Shown piece by piece: positions 1 through 9,231 of a stretch of DNA of 64,000 nucleotides (position 1 is its first letter; every line of letters starts with the position of its first letter). The position numbers were made by a program, and so were the translations under genes. Origin of the DNA: Actinorhabdospora filicis (GTDB taxonomy: Bacteria > Actinomycetota > Actinomycetes > Mycobacteriales > Micromonosporaceae); assembly GCF_030269765.1 (NCBI RefSeq), contig NZ_BSTX01000002.1, forward strand, positions 1 through 64,000. Reading direction: 5' to 3'. The notes under the pieces are model-generated. The model ran no database searches. It was not told the origin of the DNA and saw only the letters and a program-made list of their open reading frames with translations.

Positions 1-26
1 CACCCACCCCCAACTACCCTCCACCC

Positions 27-314
27 ATGACCCTCCAAGCCCGCGCCACCCACACCCACCTCTTCCGCGGCGCCGAACTCCGCCTCCCCGGCCTCCCCGC
101 CCTCACCCCCACCACCCTCACCATCCTCTTCGCCGACGGCGTCATAACCGCCGCCGAGCTCACCGAGTCCCCTGAGACCGAGACCTGGCTCCTCCACGTC
201 CACGGCCACACCACCGAGGCGGGCGCGGTGCTGGAGCCCTCGATGTGGTGGCTGAAGGACTCCGCGAGCGAGGGCGATGACCTCACCGTGAAGATCGGCG
301 GCCGCCTGCCGTGA
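27..314 (+). CDS. Conserved small protein of unknown function
   Basis: A 95-residue acidic protein that I do not recognise. It has no signal peptide, membrane segment or cysteine, and reads as a short beta-rich soluble protein (residues about 25-70 alternate hydrophobic and charged positions). The ATG has no clear ribosome binding site, and C-rich sequence precedes it. Its stop overlaps the GTG start of the following UvrA-like gene by four bases (GTGA), so the two are almost certainly co-translated. Function could relate to that ATPase, but nothing in the sequence shows it. Confidence 0.6.
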   Translation: MTLQARATHTHLFRGAELRLPGLPALTPTTLTILFADGVITAAELTESPETETWLLHVHGHTTEAGAVLEPSMWWLKDSASEGDDLTVKIGGRLP

Positions 315-2623
315 CCGAGGGCCACATCCACGTCCGGGGCGCGCGCCTGCACAATCTGCGTTCGGTCACCCTCGATGTGCCCAGGGACCGGATCGTGGCC
401 TTCACCGGCATTTCCGGCTCGGGGAAGTCCTCGCTGGCGTTCGGCACGATCTACGCCGAGGCGCAGCGCCGGTACCTCGAATCCCTGGCCCCGTACGTCC
501 GCCGTCTGCTGCATCAGATGGAGGACCCGAACGTCGAGGCGGTCACGGGTGTCCCGCCTGCCGTGGCGCTGAAGCAGCAGCGGTCGGCGCCTTCGTCGCG
601 TTCCACCGTCGGTACGGTCACCGCGTTGTCGAACACGCTGCGGATGCTCATGTCGCGCGCGGGGGAGGGGAACGTCCACGGGCTCGACTCCGACGCCTTC
701 TCACCCAACACCCCCGAGGGCGCCTGCCCGCGCTGTGAGGGGCAGGGCGTGGTCTACGCGGCCACCGAGGACTCGATGGTCCCGGACCCGGGCTTGAGCA
801 TCGAGGACGGCGCGGTCGCCTCCTGGCCGGGCGCGTGGCAGGGCAAGAACCTCCGTGACATCCTGCGCACGCTCGGCCACGACGTCGGCAAGCCCTGGCG
901 GGAGCTGCCGGAGGCGGAGCGCGAGTGGATCCTGTTCACCGACGACAAACCCGTCGTCACCGTCCAGCCCGAGCGCGAGGCACACCGCATCCAGCGCCCC
1001 TACCAGGGCACCTACACCAGCGCGCGGAACCTGCTGCTGAAGTCCTTCGCGGAGGCGAAGAACCAGGCGCGCAAGGACCGCCTGGCGGCGTTCCTGACCG
1101 TGGGCGCCTGCCCGCTCTGCGGCGGCAAGCGCCTGCGCCCGGAGGCCCTGGCGGTGACCTTCGCGGGCCGCGACATCGCCGAGCTGGCCGCGCTGCCGCT
1201 CACCGAGCTGAAGCGGGTGATGACGCCCCGGGAGGGCGCGGCGGGCGTCCTCATCGCCGACATCCTGGAGCGCGTGGCGGTCCTCGAAGGGCTGGGGCTG
1301 GGCTACCTCTCGGCGGGGCGGGCGGCGCCGACGCTGTCGGGCGGTGAGCTTCAGCGACTGCGGCTGGCCGCGCAGTTGCGGGCGGGCCTGTTCGGGGTGG
1401 TGTACGTCCTGGACGAGCCCTCGGCGGGGATGCACCCGGCCGACGCGGAGGCGCTGATCGGGGTCCTGCGGCGGCTGAAGGACTCCGGTAACACCGTCTA
1501 CGTCGTCGAGCACGACCTGGACGTGGTGCGCGCGGCCGACTGGGTCGTCGACATCGGGCCCGGCGCGGGCGAGCGGGGTGGCCGGGTCCTGTACGGCGGG
1601 CCGGTGGCGGGCCTGAGCGAGGTGGCCGAGTCGGTCACCGGGCGGTTCCTGGCGTCCCCGCCGGTCGTCCCCGACCGCGAGCCGCGCAAGCCCGTGGGGA
1701 CCCTGGAGTTGCGCGGCCTGCGCCGCAACAACCTGCGCGGGCTGGACGTCGACGTCCCGCTCGGCGTGCTGTGCGCGGTCACCGGGGTGTCGGGGGCGGG
1801 CAAGACGAGCCTGCTGGAGGAGATCGCCGAGGCGGCGGCGGACATGGCGCGGGTCGTGCGGGTCGACCAGCGGCCGCTGGGGCGCACGCCGCGCTCGAAC
1901 CTGGCGACCTACACGGGCCTGTTCGACACCGTGCGGAGCCTGTTCGCGGGGACGCCGGACGCGAAGGCGGCCGGGTTCACCGCGAGCCGGTTCTCCTTCA
2001 ACGTGCCCGGCGGGCGGTGCGAGACGTGCAAGGGCGAGGGCTACCTGGAGGTGGAGCTGCTGTTCCTGCCGACCGCCTACACCCCGTGCCCGGACTGCGG
2101 TGGCCGCCGCTACAACGACGCGACGCTGGCGGTGCGCTACCGGGACGCCTCGATCGCCGAGGTCCTGGGCCTGACGGTGGAGGCGGCCACGGAGTTCCTG
2201 GACGGCGTCCCGGCCGCGCTGCGTCCACTGCGGACGCTGGGTGACGTGGGCCTGGGCTACCTGCGTCTCGGGCAGCCCGCCACGGAGCTGTCGGGCGGGG
2301 AGGCGCAGCGGGTGAAGCTGGCCGCGGAGTTGCAGCGGGCCGCCAAGGGCGCGCTGTACCTGCTGGACGAGCCCACCACGGGCCTGCACCCGGCCGACGC
2401 GGAGGTGCTGGCGCGGCAGCTGGAATCCCTTGTGGACGCCGGTGGCTCGGTCGTGGCCGCCGAGCACGATCCGGCGTTCGTGGCCGCCTGCGACCACGTC
2501 ATCGACCTCGGTCCCGGCGGGGGCGACGAGGGCGGGCGCCTGGTGGCCGAGGGGACGCCGGGGGAGATCGCCGCGTCCCCGGGCAGCCGCACCGGCCCCT
2601 ACCTGCGCACCAGGGGCAGGTAG
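311..2623 (+). CDS. UvrA-like ABC ATPase lacking the UvrB-binding domain
   Basis: A 770-residue tandem ABC-type ATPase of the UvrA family. Walker A motifs are GISGSGKS (residues 33-40) and GVSGAGKT in the second half; the signature LSGGE occurs twice, and Walker B motifs are VLDEPSAGMHP and LLDEPTTGLHP. Zinc-binding pairs CPRC, CPLC, CETC and CPDC are all present. In canonical UvrA (about 950 residues) the sequence FSxNxPxG lies near residue 245; here it lies at residue 131, so the roughly 115-residue UvrB-interaction domain is missing. This is the architecture of the short UvrA paralogues, such as DrrC-type proteins linked to resistance to DNA-binding drugs. A role in drug tolerance rather than classical excision repair is inferred. 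Its GTG start overlaps the upstream stop; its 3' end overlaps a convergent TetR gene by 25 bases. Confidence 0.9.
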   Translation: MTEGHIHVRGARLHNLRSVTLDVPRDRIVAFTGISGSGKSSLAFGTIYAEAQRRYLESLAPYVRRLLHQMEDPNVEAVTGVPPAVALKQQRSAPSSRSTVGTVTALSNTLRMLMSRAGEGNVHGLDSDAFSPNTPEGACPRCEGQGVVYAATEDSMVPDPGLSIEDGAVASWPGAWQGKNLRDILRTLGHDVGKPWRELPEAEREWILFTDDKPVVTVQPEREAHRIQRPYQGTYTSARNLLLKSFAEAKNQARKDRLAAFLTVGACPLCGGKRLRPEALAVTFAGRDIAELAALPLTELKRVMTPREGAAGVLIADILERVAVLEGLGLGYLSAGRAAPTLSGGELQRLRLAAQLRAGLFGVVYVLDEPSAGMHPADAEALIGVLRRLKDSGNTVYVVEHDLDVVRAADWVVDIGPGAGERGGRVLYGGPVAGLSEVAESVTGRFLASPPVVPDREPRKPVGTLELRGLRRNNLRGLDVDVPLGVLCAVTGVSGAGKTSLLEEIAEAAADMARVVRVDQRPLGRTPRSNLATYTGLFDTVRSLFAGTPDAKAAGFTASRFSFNVPGGRCETCKGEGYLEVELLFLPTAYTPCPDCGGRRYNDATLAVRYRDASIAEVLGLTVEAATEFLDGVPAALRPLRTLGDVGLGYLRLGQPATELSGGEAQRVKLAAELQRAAKGALYLLDEPTTGLHPADAEVLARQLESLVDAGGSVVAAEHDPAFVAACDHVIDLGPGGGDEGGRLVAEGTPGEIAASPGSRTGPYLRTRGR

Positions 2624-3162
2624 ACGAGGTCGATGATCTCGGTGAGGACCTCGTCGGGGACGTGGGGGGCGCCCCTGGCGATGTACTCGTTGCGGAGCAG
2701 CGCGACGGGGACGGTGGCCACGCGCGGGTGCAGGGCCTCGGGCCTGGCCTCGCCGCGCGCCACCGCGCGGGCCAGCATCGCCAGCCACAGGTCGCTGCCG
2801 TCGTCGTTGCCGGGGCCGCGCAGCTCGGCCATCAGCTCGGGCGCGTCGGCCAGCAGCGCGCGCAGGATCTCGCCGAGCGGTGAGGACCAGTGCCGGTTGG
2901 CCGCGCGCAGCAGCTCCAGGGCGTCGGTGGCCAGGGCTCCGGTGTCGGGCGGGCGGACGGCGGAGGCGAGCCGCCGGTAGGCGGCCAGGCCGAGCGCGGC
3001 CCGGTTGGGCCAGCGCCGGTAGATGGCGTTCTTGTTGGTGCCCGCGCGGCGGGCCACGCGGTCCATGGTGAGGCCGGGGTAGCCCGCCTCGCGCAGTTCG
3101 TCGGCGGCGGCGGACAGGATCGCCTCCTCCAGTTCCGCGCCGCGCCTGCGGGTGTCCGCCAC
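2599..3162 (-). CDS. TetR-family repressor with C-terminal TetR_C-like domain
   Basis: A 187-residue TetR-type regulator starting at GTG. The N-terminal helix-turn-helix spans about residues 12-58, with the typical stretch TMDRVARRAGTNKNAIYRRW. The rest is the all-helical ligand-binding and dimerisation domain of the TetR_C_11 kind. It is divergent from the TIM-barrel gene that starts at 3269. Two 15-bp operator-like dyads (3177-3191 and 3232-3246) lie in the 106-bp gap, so it likely represses itself and that neighbour. Its ligand is unknown. Confidence 0.88.
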   Translation of the reverse strand: MADTRRRGAELEEAILSAAADELREAGYPGLTMDRVARRAGTNKNAIYRRWPNRAALGLAAYRRLASAVRPPDTGALATDALELLRAANRHWSSPLGEILRALLADAPELMAELRGPGNDDGSDLWLAMLARAVARGEARPEALHPRVATVPVALLRNEYIARGAPHVPDEVLTEIIDLVYLPLVRR

Positions 3163-3176
3163 GTCCGTCCCCCTCC

Positions 3177-3246
3177 GGTACCGCTCGTACCTTACCCGAT
3201 GTGGCCCCTCTGGCGGTCACCGGCTTCTTAGGGTACGGTCCGTACC
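3177..3246. promoter_or_regulatory. Paired TetR-type operators between divergent genes
   Basis: Two 15-bp inverted repeats share their outer arms: GGTACCGCTCGTACC at 3177-3191 and GGTACGGTCCGTACC at 3232-3246. The second has perfect 7-bp arms around a single T. They start 55 bp apart. One lies 15 bp upstream of the repressor GTG, the other just before the ribosome binding site of the gene at 3269. The arrangement fits repression of both directions by the adjacent TetR protein; binding is inferred. Confidence 0.7.
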
Positions 3247-3268
3247 GTAAATCGAGAGGAGCGTTCCC

Positions 3269-4273
3269 ATGCGCAAAGGCGTCACCTACGACACCGGATT
3301 CCTGAACCTGGGCACCACCACCCGCGAGCACTTCGAGCCCGCCGACGTCGAACGCGACATGGCCGCCATCGCCGGTGAGCTGGGCTGCGCCGCCGTCCGC
3401 GTCACCGGCGGCGACCCCGCCCGCCTCGAAACGGCCGCGCGCATCGCGGCGGCGCACGGCCTGGAGGTGTGGTTCTCGCCGTTCCCCTGCGACCTGGACG
3501 AGGACGCCACGCTGGAGGTGCTGCTGGACTGCGCCGAGCGCGCCGAACGGGTCCGCCGCGAGGGCGCCACCGTCGTCTTCACCACCGGCGCCGAGCTGGC
3601 CCTGGTCGGCAAGGGCTACATCGCCGGGGAGACCCTGGAGGACCGGCTGGCCACCATGTTCGAGCCGGGCCGGCTGCCCGGCCTGATCGGGCTCATCGCC
3701 GGGCCGCTGAACGCGTTCCTGGCCCGTGCCGTGGCCGCCGTCCGGGAGCGCTTCGGCGGCCCGGTCTCCTACGCGGCCATCCCCTTCGAGCGCGTCGACT
3801 GGGCGCTCTTCGACTACGCCGGTTACGACCTGTACCGGATGACCGCGATCGCCGAGCGGTTCCCCGGCGACGTGCGCGCCATCGCCGCCGGGGGCGTGCC
3901 GCTGGCGGTGACCGAGACCGGCTGCGCCACCTACAAGGGCGCCTCCGGCGACGGCGCGCAGGCCGGGATGATCGTGGAGTACACCGGCGGGCGCGCCACC
4001 GGCCTCCACCGCCCGGCCGAACGCGACGAGGAGGAGCAGGCCGCCTGCGTCCGGGAGCTGCTGGAACTCTTCGACGAGGCCGGTGCCGACATCGTGTTCG
4101 TGTGCGTCTTCGCCTGCTGGCACCTGCCGCACCGCACCGACGGGCGGCCCGACCTCGACCTCGGGAGCTACGGCATCGTCGCCGTGGACGAGGACGGGCG
4201 CACGTGGCGGCCGAAGGCGGCCTTCCACGCCGTGGCGGGCTACGGGCGCGGCAGCACCGGCACCGACGCGTAG
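3269..4273 (+). CDS. Glycoside-hydrolase-like TIM-barrel protein (often labelled abortive infection protein)
   Basis: A 334-residue soluble protein that fits a (beta/alpha)8 glycosidase-like barrel. Blocks such as FDYAGYDLYRM and VTETGCATYKGA resemble the strand 6-7 ends of family GH5-like barrels, including a conserved Glu in VTETG. Similar actinomycete proteins that begin with a VxYDTGF motif often carry the label abortive infection protein, without a biochemical basis that I know of. A ribosome binding site (GAGAGGAG) precedes the ATG. It is divergent from a TetR repressor with two operators in between, so it is probably induced by that repressor's ligand. The 3' end overlaps the convergent P450 remnant by 34 bases. 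Confidence 0.7.
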   Translation: MRKGVTYDTGFLNLGTTTREHFEPADVERDMAAIAGELGCAAVRVTGGDPARLETAARIAAAHGLEVWFSPFPCDLDEDATLEVLLDCAERAERVRREGATVVFTTGAELALVGKGYIAGETLEDRLATMFEPGRLPGLIGLIAGPLNAFLARAVAAVRERFGGPVSYAAIPFERVDWALFDYAGYDLYRMTAIAERFPGDVRAIAAGGVPLAVTETGCATYKGASGDGAQAGMIVEYTGGRATGLHRPAERDEEEQAACVRELLELFDEAGADIVFVCVFACWHLPHRTDGRPDLDLGSYGIVAVDEDGRTWRPKAAFHAVAGYGRGSTGTDA

Positions 4274-5447
4274 TCGTAGCCGATGAAGGACGGCTGGTGG
4301 ACCAGCTCACCGGGCTCCACGGCCGGCATCAGGTCCGGGAACCGCGCGAACAGGCCGGTCAGCGCCACCTCCGCCTCCAGGCGCGCCAGCGGCGACCCGA
4401 CGCAGTAGTGGACGCCGTGGCCGAACGCCAGATGGTCCTTGTCGGCGCGGTCCAGGTCCCACACGTCCGGGGCGGCGTGGACGGCGGGGTCGCGGCCGTG
4501 CGCCCCGAAGCCCAGGACGATGGACTCTCCGGCGGCGATCACCCCGCCGCCGGGGAGGGCGATGTCCTCCACGGCGTAGCGCATCGGCAGGAACACGATC
4601 GGCGGATCGTGCCGCAGGGTCTCCTCCACCGCGTCGGCCCAGCGCGCCGGATAGGCCGGCACCTTCGCCAGCGCCTCCGGGTGGGTCAGCAGGTTGACGG
4701 TGAGGCAGTCGATCAGCGACACCGCCGTCTCGCTCCCCGCGCCCACGAGCAGCAGCAACCTCGCCACCAGCTCGTGCTCGGCGAGCCGCGCGCCGTCCTC
4801 GTCGTGGATCGCCAGGAGCCGCGTGGTGAGGTCCTCGCCGGGGTTCTCGCGCTTGTGGGCGGCCGGCTCGGCCATCGCGCCCACCATCGCCTCGGTGTTG
4901 GCGGCGGCCTCCCCGGGCGCCAGGGACGTGTCCATGACCGCCTCCATCACCTCCGCGATGACCGCCCGGCGCTCGGCCGGGACGCCCATCAGGTCGCAGA
5001 TGACGTAACTGGGGATGCGGTAGCCGAAGCGGGCCCGCAGGTCGACCACCGCGCCGGGCGGCTCGGCCTCCAGCTCGTCCAGCAGCGCGTCCACGATGGA
5101 CGGCACCGCCGGGCGCAGGGCCTCGATGCCCCGGACGGTGAAGACGCGCGCCACCAGCTTGCGCAGCCGCGTGTGGTCGCGCCGTAGGAGTTGAACATCG
5201 ACGGCGCCGTCCACGGGTACATCCAGGCCGGCTGGGCGGCGGCGTCGAAACCCGGCAGGTGGCGGCGCGGATCACGGCTCACGCGCGGATCGGCGGTCAG
5301 CGCGCGCACCAGCGCGCCGTCGGTCACCGCCCAGGCGGTGACGCCGTCGCGCAACGCCACGCGCGCGGCGTCCTGGCGGCGTAACGCGGCGATCTGCGCG
5401 AACAGGCGGGTCCCGGTGGAGTCGAGGGGAACCGGCGGGGCGGGCAT
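4240..5447 (-). pseudogene. Cytochrome P450 interrupted by a single-base frameshift
   Basis: Read together, two frames give a complete bacterial P450 of about 402 residues. The 5' frame starts at ATG 5447 behind a good GAGGAGG ribosome site and runs to the stretch PSMFNSYGA. The 3' frame (4240 to about 5190) takes over with DHTRLRKLVARVF, the conserved C-helix region. One G is missing in GGCGCGACCACACG near 5175-5182; restoring it joins the frames exactly. The 3' frame contains the I-helix VGAGSET, the ExxR motif (EETLR), and the haem loop FGHGVHYCVG with its cysteine ligand. All catalytic landmarks are intact, so the lesion is recent or is a sequencing error. Without correction only a 152-residue truncated product would be made from the native start. 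Confidence 0.85.
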
Positions 5448-5535
5448 GAGGCCTCCTCGGTGACAGGTAGCGGGTGACGGGGCGTGGGCGGATGATCACT
5501 CCAGCATCCCCGCCGCGACGGCCGCGGGCAACCGC

Positions 5536-5576
5536 CGTAAGACCCGGTAAGGCGACCTGAAGCGAACCGTAAGCGG
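5536..5576 (+). promoter_or_regulatory. Phased direct repeats, likely BTAD/SARP binding site
   Basis: Four related heptamers follow one another on one face of the helix: GTAAGAC at 5537, GTAAGGC at 5547, TGAAGCG at 5558 and GTAAGCG at 5569, with spacings of 10, 11 and 11 bp. Direct repeats with one-turn spacing just upstream of the -10 region are the known binding pattern of SARP activators. The array lies about 58 bp upstream of the DHFR-like gene. The last 20 bp are nearly identical to the site at 9242-9261. Confidence 0.72.
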
Positions 5577-5633
5577 CACCCGGCAGAGTTCTCCCTGTCA
5601 GCGAGACGGAAACGAAAAACGGGAGACACCGAC

Positions 5634-6185
5634 ATGCGCAAGCTCATCAACTCCACCTACATCACCCTCGACGGCGTCATCGAGAACCCCATGTGGACCG
5701 CCCCCTACTTCGACGCCGAGGCCGCCGCGCTCGCCGCCGCGCAGACCGAGACCGCCGACGCGATGCTGATGGGCCGGGCCACCTACGACGGCATGTCCGT
5801 CGCCTGGCCCGCCATGGACGAGAGCGACCCCACCACCGGCGCCGCCTACTTCAACAACGTGAAGAAGTACGTCGCCTCCACCACCCTCACCGACCCGTCC
5901 TGGAACAACACCGAGGTCCTCCAGGGCGAGCTGACCGAGGCGGTGGCGAAGCTGAAGGCCGCCGAGGGCGGCGACATCATCCAGTACGGCTTCGGCTCGG
6001 TCACCCAGCAGCTCATCGCCGCCGGCCTGGTCGACGTGGTGCGCTTCTGGATCCACCCGGTCATCGAGGGCACCGGCAACTTCAGCCCCGCGCTGAAGGA
6101 CGTCAAGGGCGGCTTCGACCTGATCGACACGAAGGTCTTCGGCAACGGCGTCATCATCGCCGACTACCGCCCCAAGGCCGCCTGA
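5634..6185 (+). CDS. Dihydrofolate reductase family protein (RibD C-terminal fold)
   Basis: A 183-residue reductase of the RibD_C/DHFR superfamily. It begins with the hallmark strand and loop of that family (KLINSTYITLDGVIE), followed by MLMGRATYDGM near residue 48, where NADPH-binding residues lie, and a late GFGSVTQQLIAAGLVD segment. Such single-domain proteins are common in actinomycetes and few have a known substrate; they are not the essential folA. A GGGAGA ribosome site precedes the ATG. The promoter carries a four-copy direct-repeat array that also occurs before the alpha/beta hydrolase at 9281. Both are therefore probable targets of the BTAD regulator encoded convergently 7 bp downstream. 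Confidence 0.85.
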   Translation: MRKLINSTYITLDGVIENPMWTAPYFDAEAAALAAAQTETADAMLMGRATYDGMSVAWPAMDESDPTTGAAYFNNVKKYVASTTLTDPSWNNTEVLQGELTEAVAKLKAAEGGDIIQYGFGSVTQQLIAAGLVDVVRFWIHPVIEGTGNFSPALKDVKGGFDLIDTKVFGNGVIIADYRPKAA

Positions 6186-6192
6186 GCCAACG

Positions 6193-9100
6193 TCAGATGA
6201 GGGCCCGGACCCGTTCCGGGCCCATCGTCGCGCCCTCGGCCAGCAGCTCGCCGACCCGCTCGGCGCCCAGCGCGCCGGTCACCCGCGCGGTGGCCAGCTC
6301 GATCCCGGGCCGCTCCGCCGGGGACGCCACCACGCCCGAGGCGGCCCGCCCGGCCGCCGCCGCGCCGAGCAGCCGCGCGGCGAGCTCGGGTGAGTCCACC
6401 AGCGAGGCCAGGCCCTCCAGCGCGCCCATCGTGTCCTGCCCGGCGCCGATCTCCAGCGCGGCGTCGAAGGCGTCCCGGTGCAGCGCCAGCGCGCCCGCCC
6501 GGTCGCCGCGCTCACCCGCGGCGTACCCGAGCTCCACCAGCACCATCGGCAGGTACAGGGACGGGACGCCGTCGACGCGCCCGCCCTCGGCCAGCCGCCC
6601 CAGCCGCGCCTCGGCGGCGTCGAGGTCCCCGCCGCGCCGCTCGGCGAAGCCCAGGGACAGCTCGGCGAACACCGCCGCCGCCGGCGAACCGTGCTCGCGG
6701 GCCATCGCCAGCGCCCGCCCGCCGAGCTCGCGGGCCCGGTCCTGGTCGCCGCTCTGGGTGGCCAGCCACGCCAGCCACGACAGCTTCCCGCCCACGTCCG
6801 GCCACAGCGACAGCTCCTCGGCCAGCCGCAGGCCCTCCTCGTGGACGGCGATCGCGCGCGGATAGTCGCCGCCCAGGTCGGCCAGCGCGGCCAGCCACTC
6901 GCCCGCCTGGAGGCGTCCCCAGGCGTCGCCCTCGGCGGTGAACAGCCGCTCGGCGCGCGTGGCCACCGCCTCCATCTCGGGCAGGTTCCCCTCGGCGTGG
7001 GCGAGCATCGCGCGCGTGCTCAGCACCGCCGCCTCGGTCCAGTCCCCGTCGGGCTCGGCGGGCAGCAGCTCGGTGGCCAGGGCGACGTTCCCGGCGTCGA
7101 GGACCGCGCGGGCGGCGAACCAGGCCGCGCGCCCGTTCGGCGCGCCCGCCACGGCCGCGCGGGCGGCACCGGCGTCCAGCGGCTCGCCCTGGAGCAGCGC
7201 GAAACCCAGCCGCCAGGGCGCCGCGAGCTCCTCGTCGCGCGGTGAGCCGGTCACCGCGAGGCGGCGGCGGGCCTCGCTGAGGCGGCCGCGCAGGAACCAG
7301 TACCAGGACAGCGCCAGCGCCGGGCGCAGTCCCTCGCGGTCGAGGGCGGCGCGCAGGTTCTCCGCCTCGGCGTCCAGCCGCGCCAGCCACGCGCGCTGCT
7401 CCGGGCCGCGCAGCCCGGCGTCGGCGCGCTCGGCGAGGGCGCTGTAGTAGGCGGCGTGCCGCGCGGCGGCGGTGGCGTCGGTGAGGCGTTCGGCGCCGAA
7501 GGCGGCCACCGACTCCAGCAGGCGGTAGCGGGGCCCGGCGGGGGTCTCGTCGAGCACGACCAGGGACCGGTCGACGAGCCGGTCGAGGACGTCGAGGCCG
7601 CTCGCGCAGATCTCCTCGGCGGCGTCGAGGTCGCAGCCGCCGCCGAAGACCGAGAGGGTGGCCAGGACCCGCCGCTCCTCCTCGTCGAGGAGGTCCCAGC
7701 TCCAGCCGATCAGCTCGGCGAGGGTGCGCTGCCGGTCGGGCAGGTCGCGCTGGCGGGTGGTGAGCAGCGTGAAGCGGTCGTCGAGGCGGTCCACGACGCC
7801 CTTGAGCCCCAGTGCCCGGACGCGTGTGGCGGCCAGCTCCAGCGCCAGCGGCAGCCCGTCGAGGCGGCGGACGAGCCGCGCCACCAGCGGGGCGGTGGAC
7901 GCGTCCAGCAGGAACCCGCGCTGGCGGGCGGCGGCGCGCACGGCGAACAGCCGCGCGGCGGGGGAGCGGTGCACCGCGTCGGCGTCGTCGAGGGCGGGCA
8001 GGGCCAGCGGCGGGACCTCCCACACCATCTCGCCGGTCACCCCGAGCGGCTCGCGGCTGGTGGCCAGCACCGTCAGGCCGGGGGCCTCCCGCAGCAGCCG
8101 CGCCACCAGCGCTGCGGCGGCGTCGATGACGTGCTCGCAGTTGTCCAGCACCAGCAGCGCCTCGCGGTGCCGCAGGACGGCGGTGAGCCGGTCGGCGGCG
8201 GCCACGCTCGCGCCGGTGACCTCGCGGGCGTCCAGCGCGGCCAGGACCCGCTCGGCGATCTCGCCCGAACCGGCCGGCAGCGGCGCCAGCTCCACCAGGT
8301 GCGCGCCGTCGGGGAAGTCCTGCTCGTGGGCGGTCTCGGTGGCCAGGCGCGTCTTGCCGACCCCGCCGGGACCGACCAGCGTCACCAGGCGCGCTTTCGG
8401 CAGCAGCCCGCGCAGCTCGGTGAGCGCCTCGGCGCGGCCGACGAGGTCGTCCATGCGCGCCGGGAGGGAGTTGCGGATCAGCGCGGCCTTCGGCGGCGCC
8501 GACAGCCCGGCGTCCTGGTCGAGGATCCGCTTGTACAGCGCGGCCAGCTCCGGGCCCGGGTCCAGGCCCAGCTCCTCGGCGAGGCGCTCGCGCAGATCGG
8601 CGTAGCTGTCCAGGGCCTCGGTCTGCCGCCCGGAGGCGTACAGCGCCCGCAGGTGCAGCGCGCGCAGCCCCTCCCGCAGCGGATGCCGCTCGACGAGCCC
8701 GGCGAGTTCGGCGGCGACCAGGTCGTGCTCGCCGCGCGCCAGCCGCGCCTCGGCCAGCCGCTCGTGGACCACGAGCCGCTGCTCGGCCAGCCGCATCGTC
8801 TCGGCGCGCGCGAAGTCCTCGTCGGCGACGTCGGCGTAGGCCTCGCCGCGCCACAGCGACAGGGCCTCGGCGAGGCGCCCGGCGTCAGTGGAGCCGGCCA
8901 GCACGCCGAAGCGGTCGGCGTCGACGTCCCCGGCGCGCAGGACGTACCCGGGCGGGCGGGACTCGACGAGGTCGCGCGCGCCGGGCTCGGCGTCATTGAG
9001 GGCCTTGCGCAGCTGCGAGACGCGCACCTGGAGCGCGCCGAGCGGGTTCGCCGGGGCGTCGGCGCCCCACAGGTCCTCCACCAGCCGGTCGGCCGACACG

Positions 9101-9219
9101 ACCCGGTTGCGGCTCGCCAGCAGGATCGACAGCAGTAGGCGGACCTTCGTCCCGGGCACCGTGACGGGCTCGCCGTCGTCGGTGGTGACGGCGAGCGGGC
9201 CGAGGATCCCGAAGCGCAC
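6193..9219 (-). CDS. AfsR/SARP-type BTAD transcriptional regulator with NB-ARC ATPase
   Basis: A 1008-residue regulator with three parts. An OmpR-like winged helix occupies about residues 1-95 and a bacterial transcriptional activator domain about 100-245. An NB-ARC-type ATPase follows, with Walker A GPGGVGKT near residue 285 and Walker B LLVLDNCEH, and then a long alpha-helical TPR-like tail. This is the layout of AfsR-class activators that bind phased direct repeats. Such repeats occur on both sides of the gene: at 9232-9260, between it and the hydrolase at 9281, and at 5536-5576 in front of the DHFR-like gene. It likely activates both and may control itself. Start is GTG. I see no lesion. 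Confidence 0.92.
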   Translation of the reverse strand: MRFGILGPLAVTTDDGEPVTVPGTKVRLLLSILLASRNRVVSADRLVEDLWGADAPANPLGALQVRVSQLRKALNDAEPGARDLVESRPPGYVLRAGDVDADRFGVLAGSTDAGRLAEALSLWRGEAYADVADEDFARAETMRLAEQRLVVHERLAEARLARGEHDLVAAELAGLVERHPLREGLRALHLRALYASGRQTEALDSYADLRERLAEELGLDPGPELAALYKRILDQDAGLSAPPKAALIRNSLPARMDDLVGRAEALTELRGLLPKARLVTLVGPGGVGKTRLATETAHEQDFPDGAHLVELAPLPAGSGEIAERVLAALDAREVTGASVAAADRLTAVLRHREALLVLDNCEHVIDAAAALVARLLREAPGLTVLATSREPLGVTGEMVWEVPPLALPALDDADAVHRSPAARLFAVRAAARQRGFLLDASTAPLVARLVRRLDGLPLALELAATRVRALGLKGVVDRLDDRFTLLTTRQRDLPDRQRTLAELIGWSWDLLDEEERRVLATLSVFGGGCDLDAAEEICASGLDVLDRLVDRSLVVLDETPAGPRYRLLESVAAFGAERLTDATAAARHAAYYSALAERADAGLRGPEQRAWLARLDAEAENLRAALDREGLRPALALSWYWFLRGRLSEARRRLAVTGSPRDEELAAPWRLGFALLQGEPLDAGAARAAVAGAPNGRAAWFAARAVLDAGNVALATELLPAEPDGDWTEAAVLSTRAMLAHAEGNLPEMEAVATRAERLFTAEGDAWGRLQAGEWLAALADLGGDYPRAIAVHEEGLRLAEELSLWPDVGGKLSWLAWLATQSGDQDRARELGGRALAMAREHGSPAAAVFAELSLGFAERRGGDLDAAEARLGRLAEGGRVDGVPSLYLPMVLVELGYAAGERGDRAGALALHRDAFDAALEIGAGQDTMGALEGLASLVDSPELAARLLGAAAAGRAASGVVASPAERPGIELATARVTGALGAERVGELLAEGATMGPERVRALI

Positions 9220-9231
9220 GGGCCGATACTA

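Noticed and set aside
701-4228. A 1175-codon open frame on the minus strand
   Set aside because: It runs antisense through the UvrA-like, TetR and TIM-barrel genes, has low-complexity Arg/Pro/Gly composition and no domain; it is a GC-content shadow.
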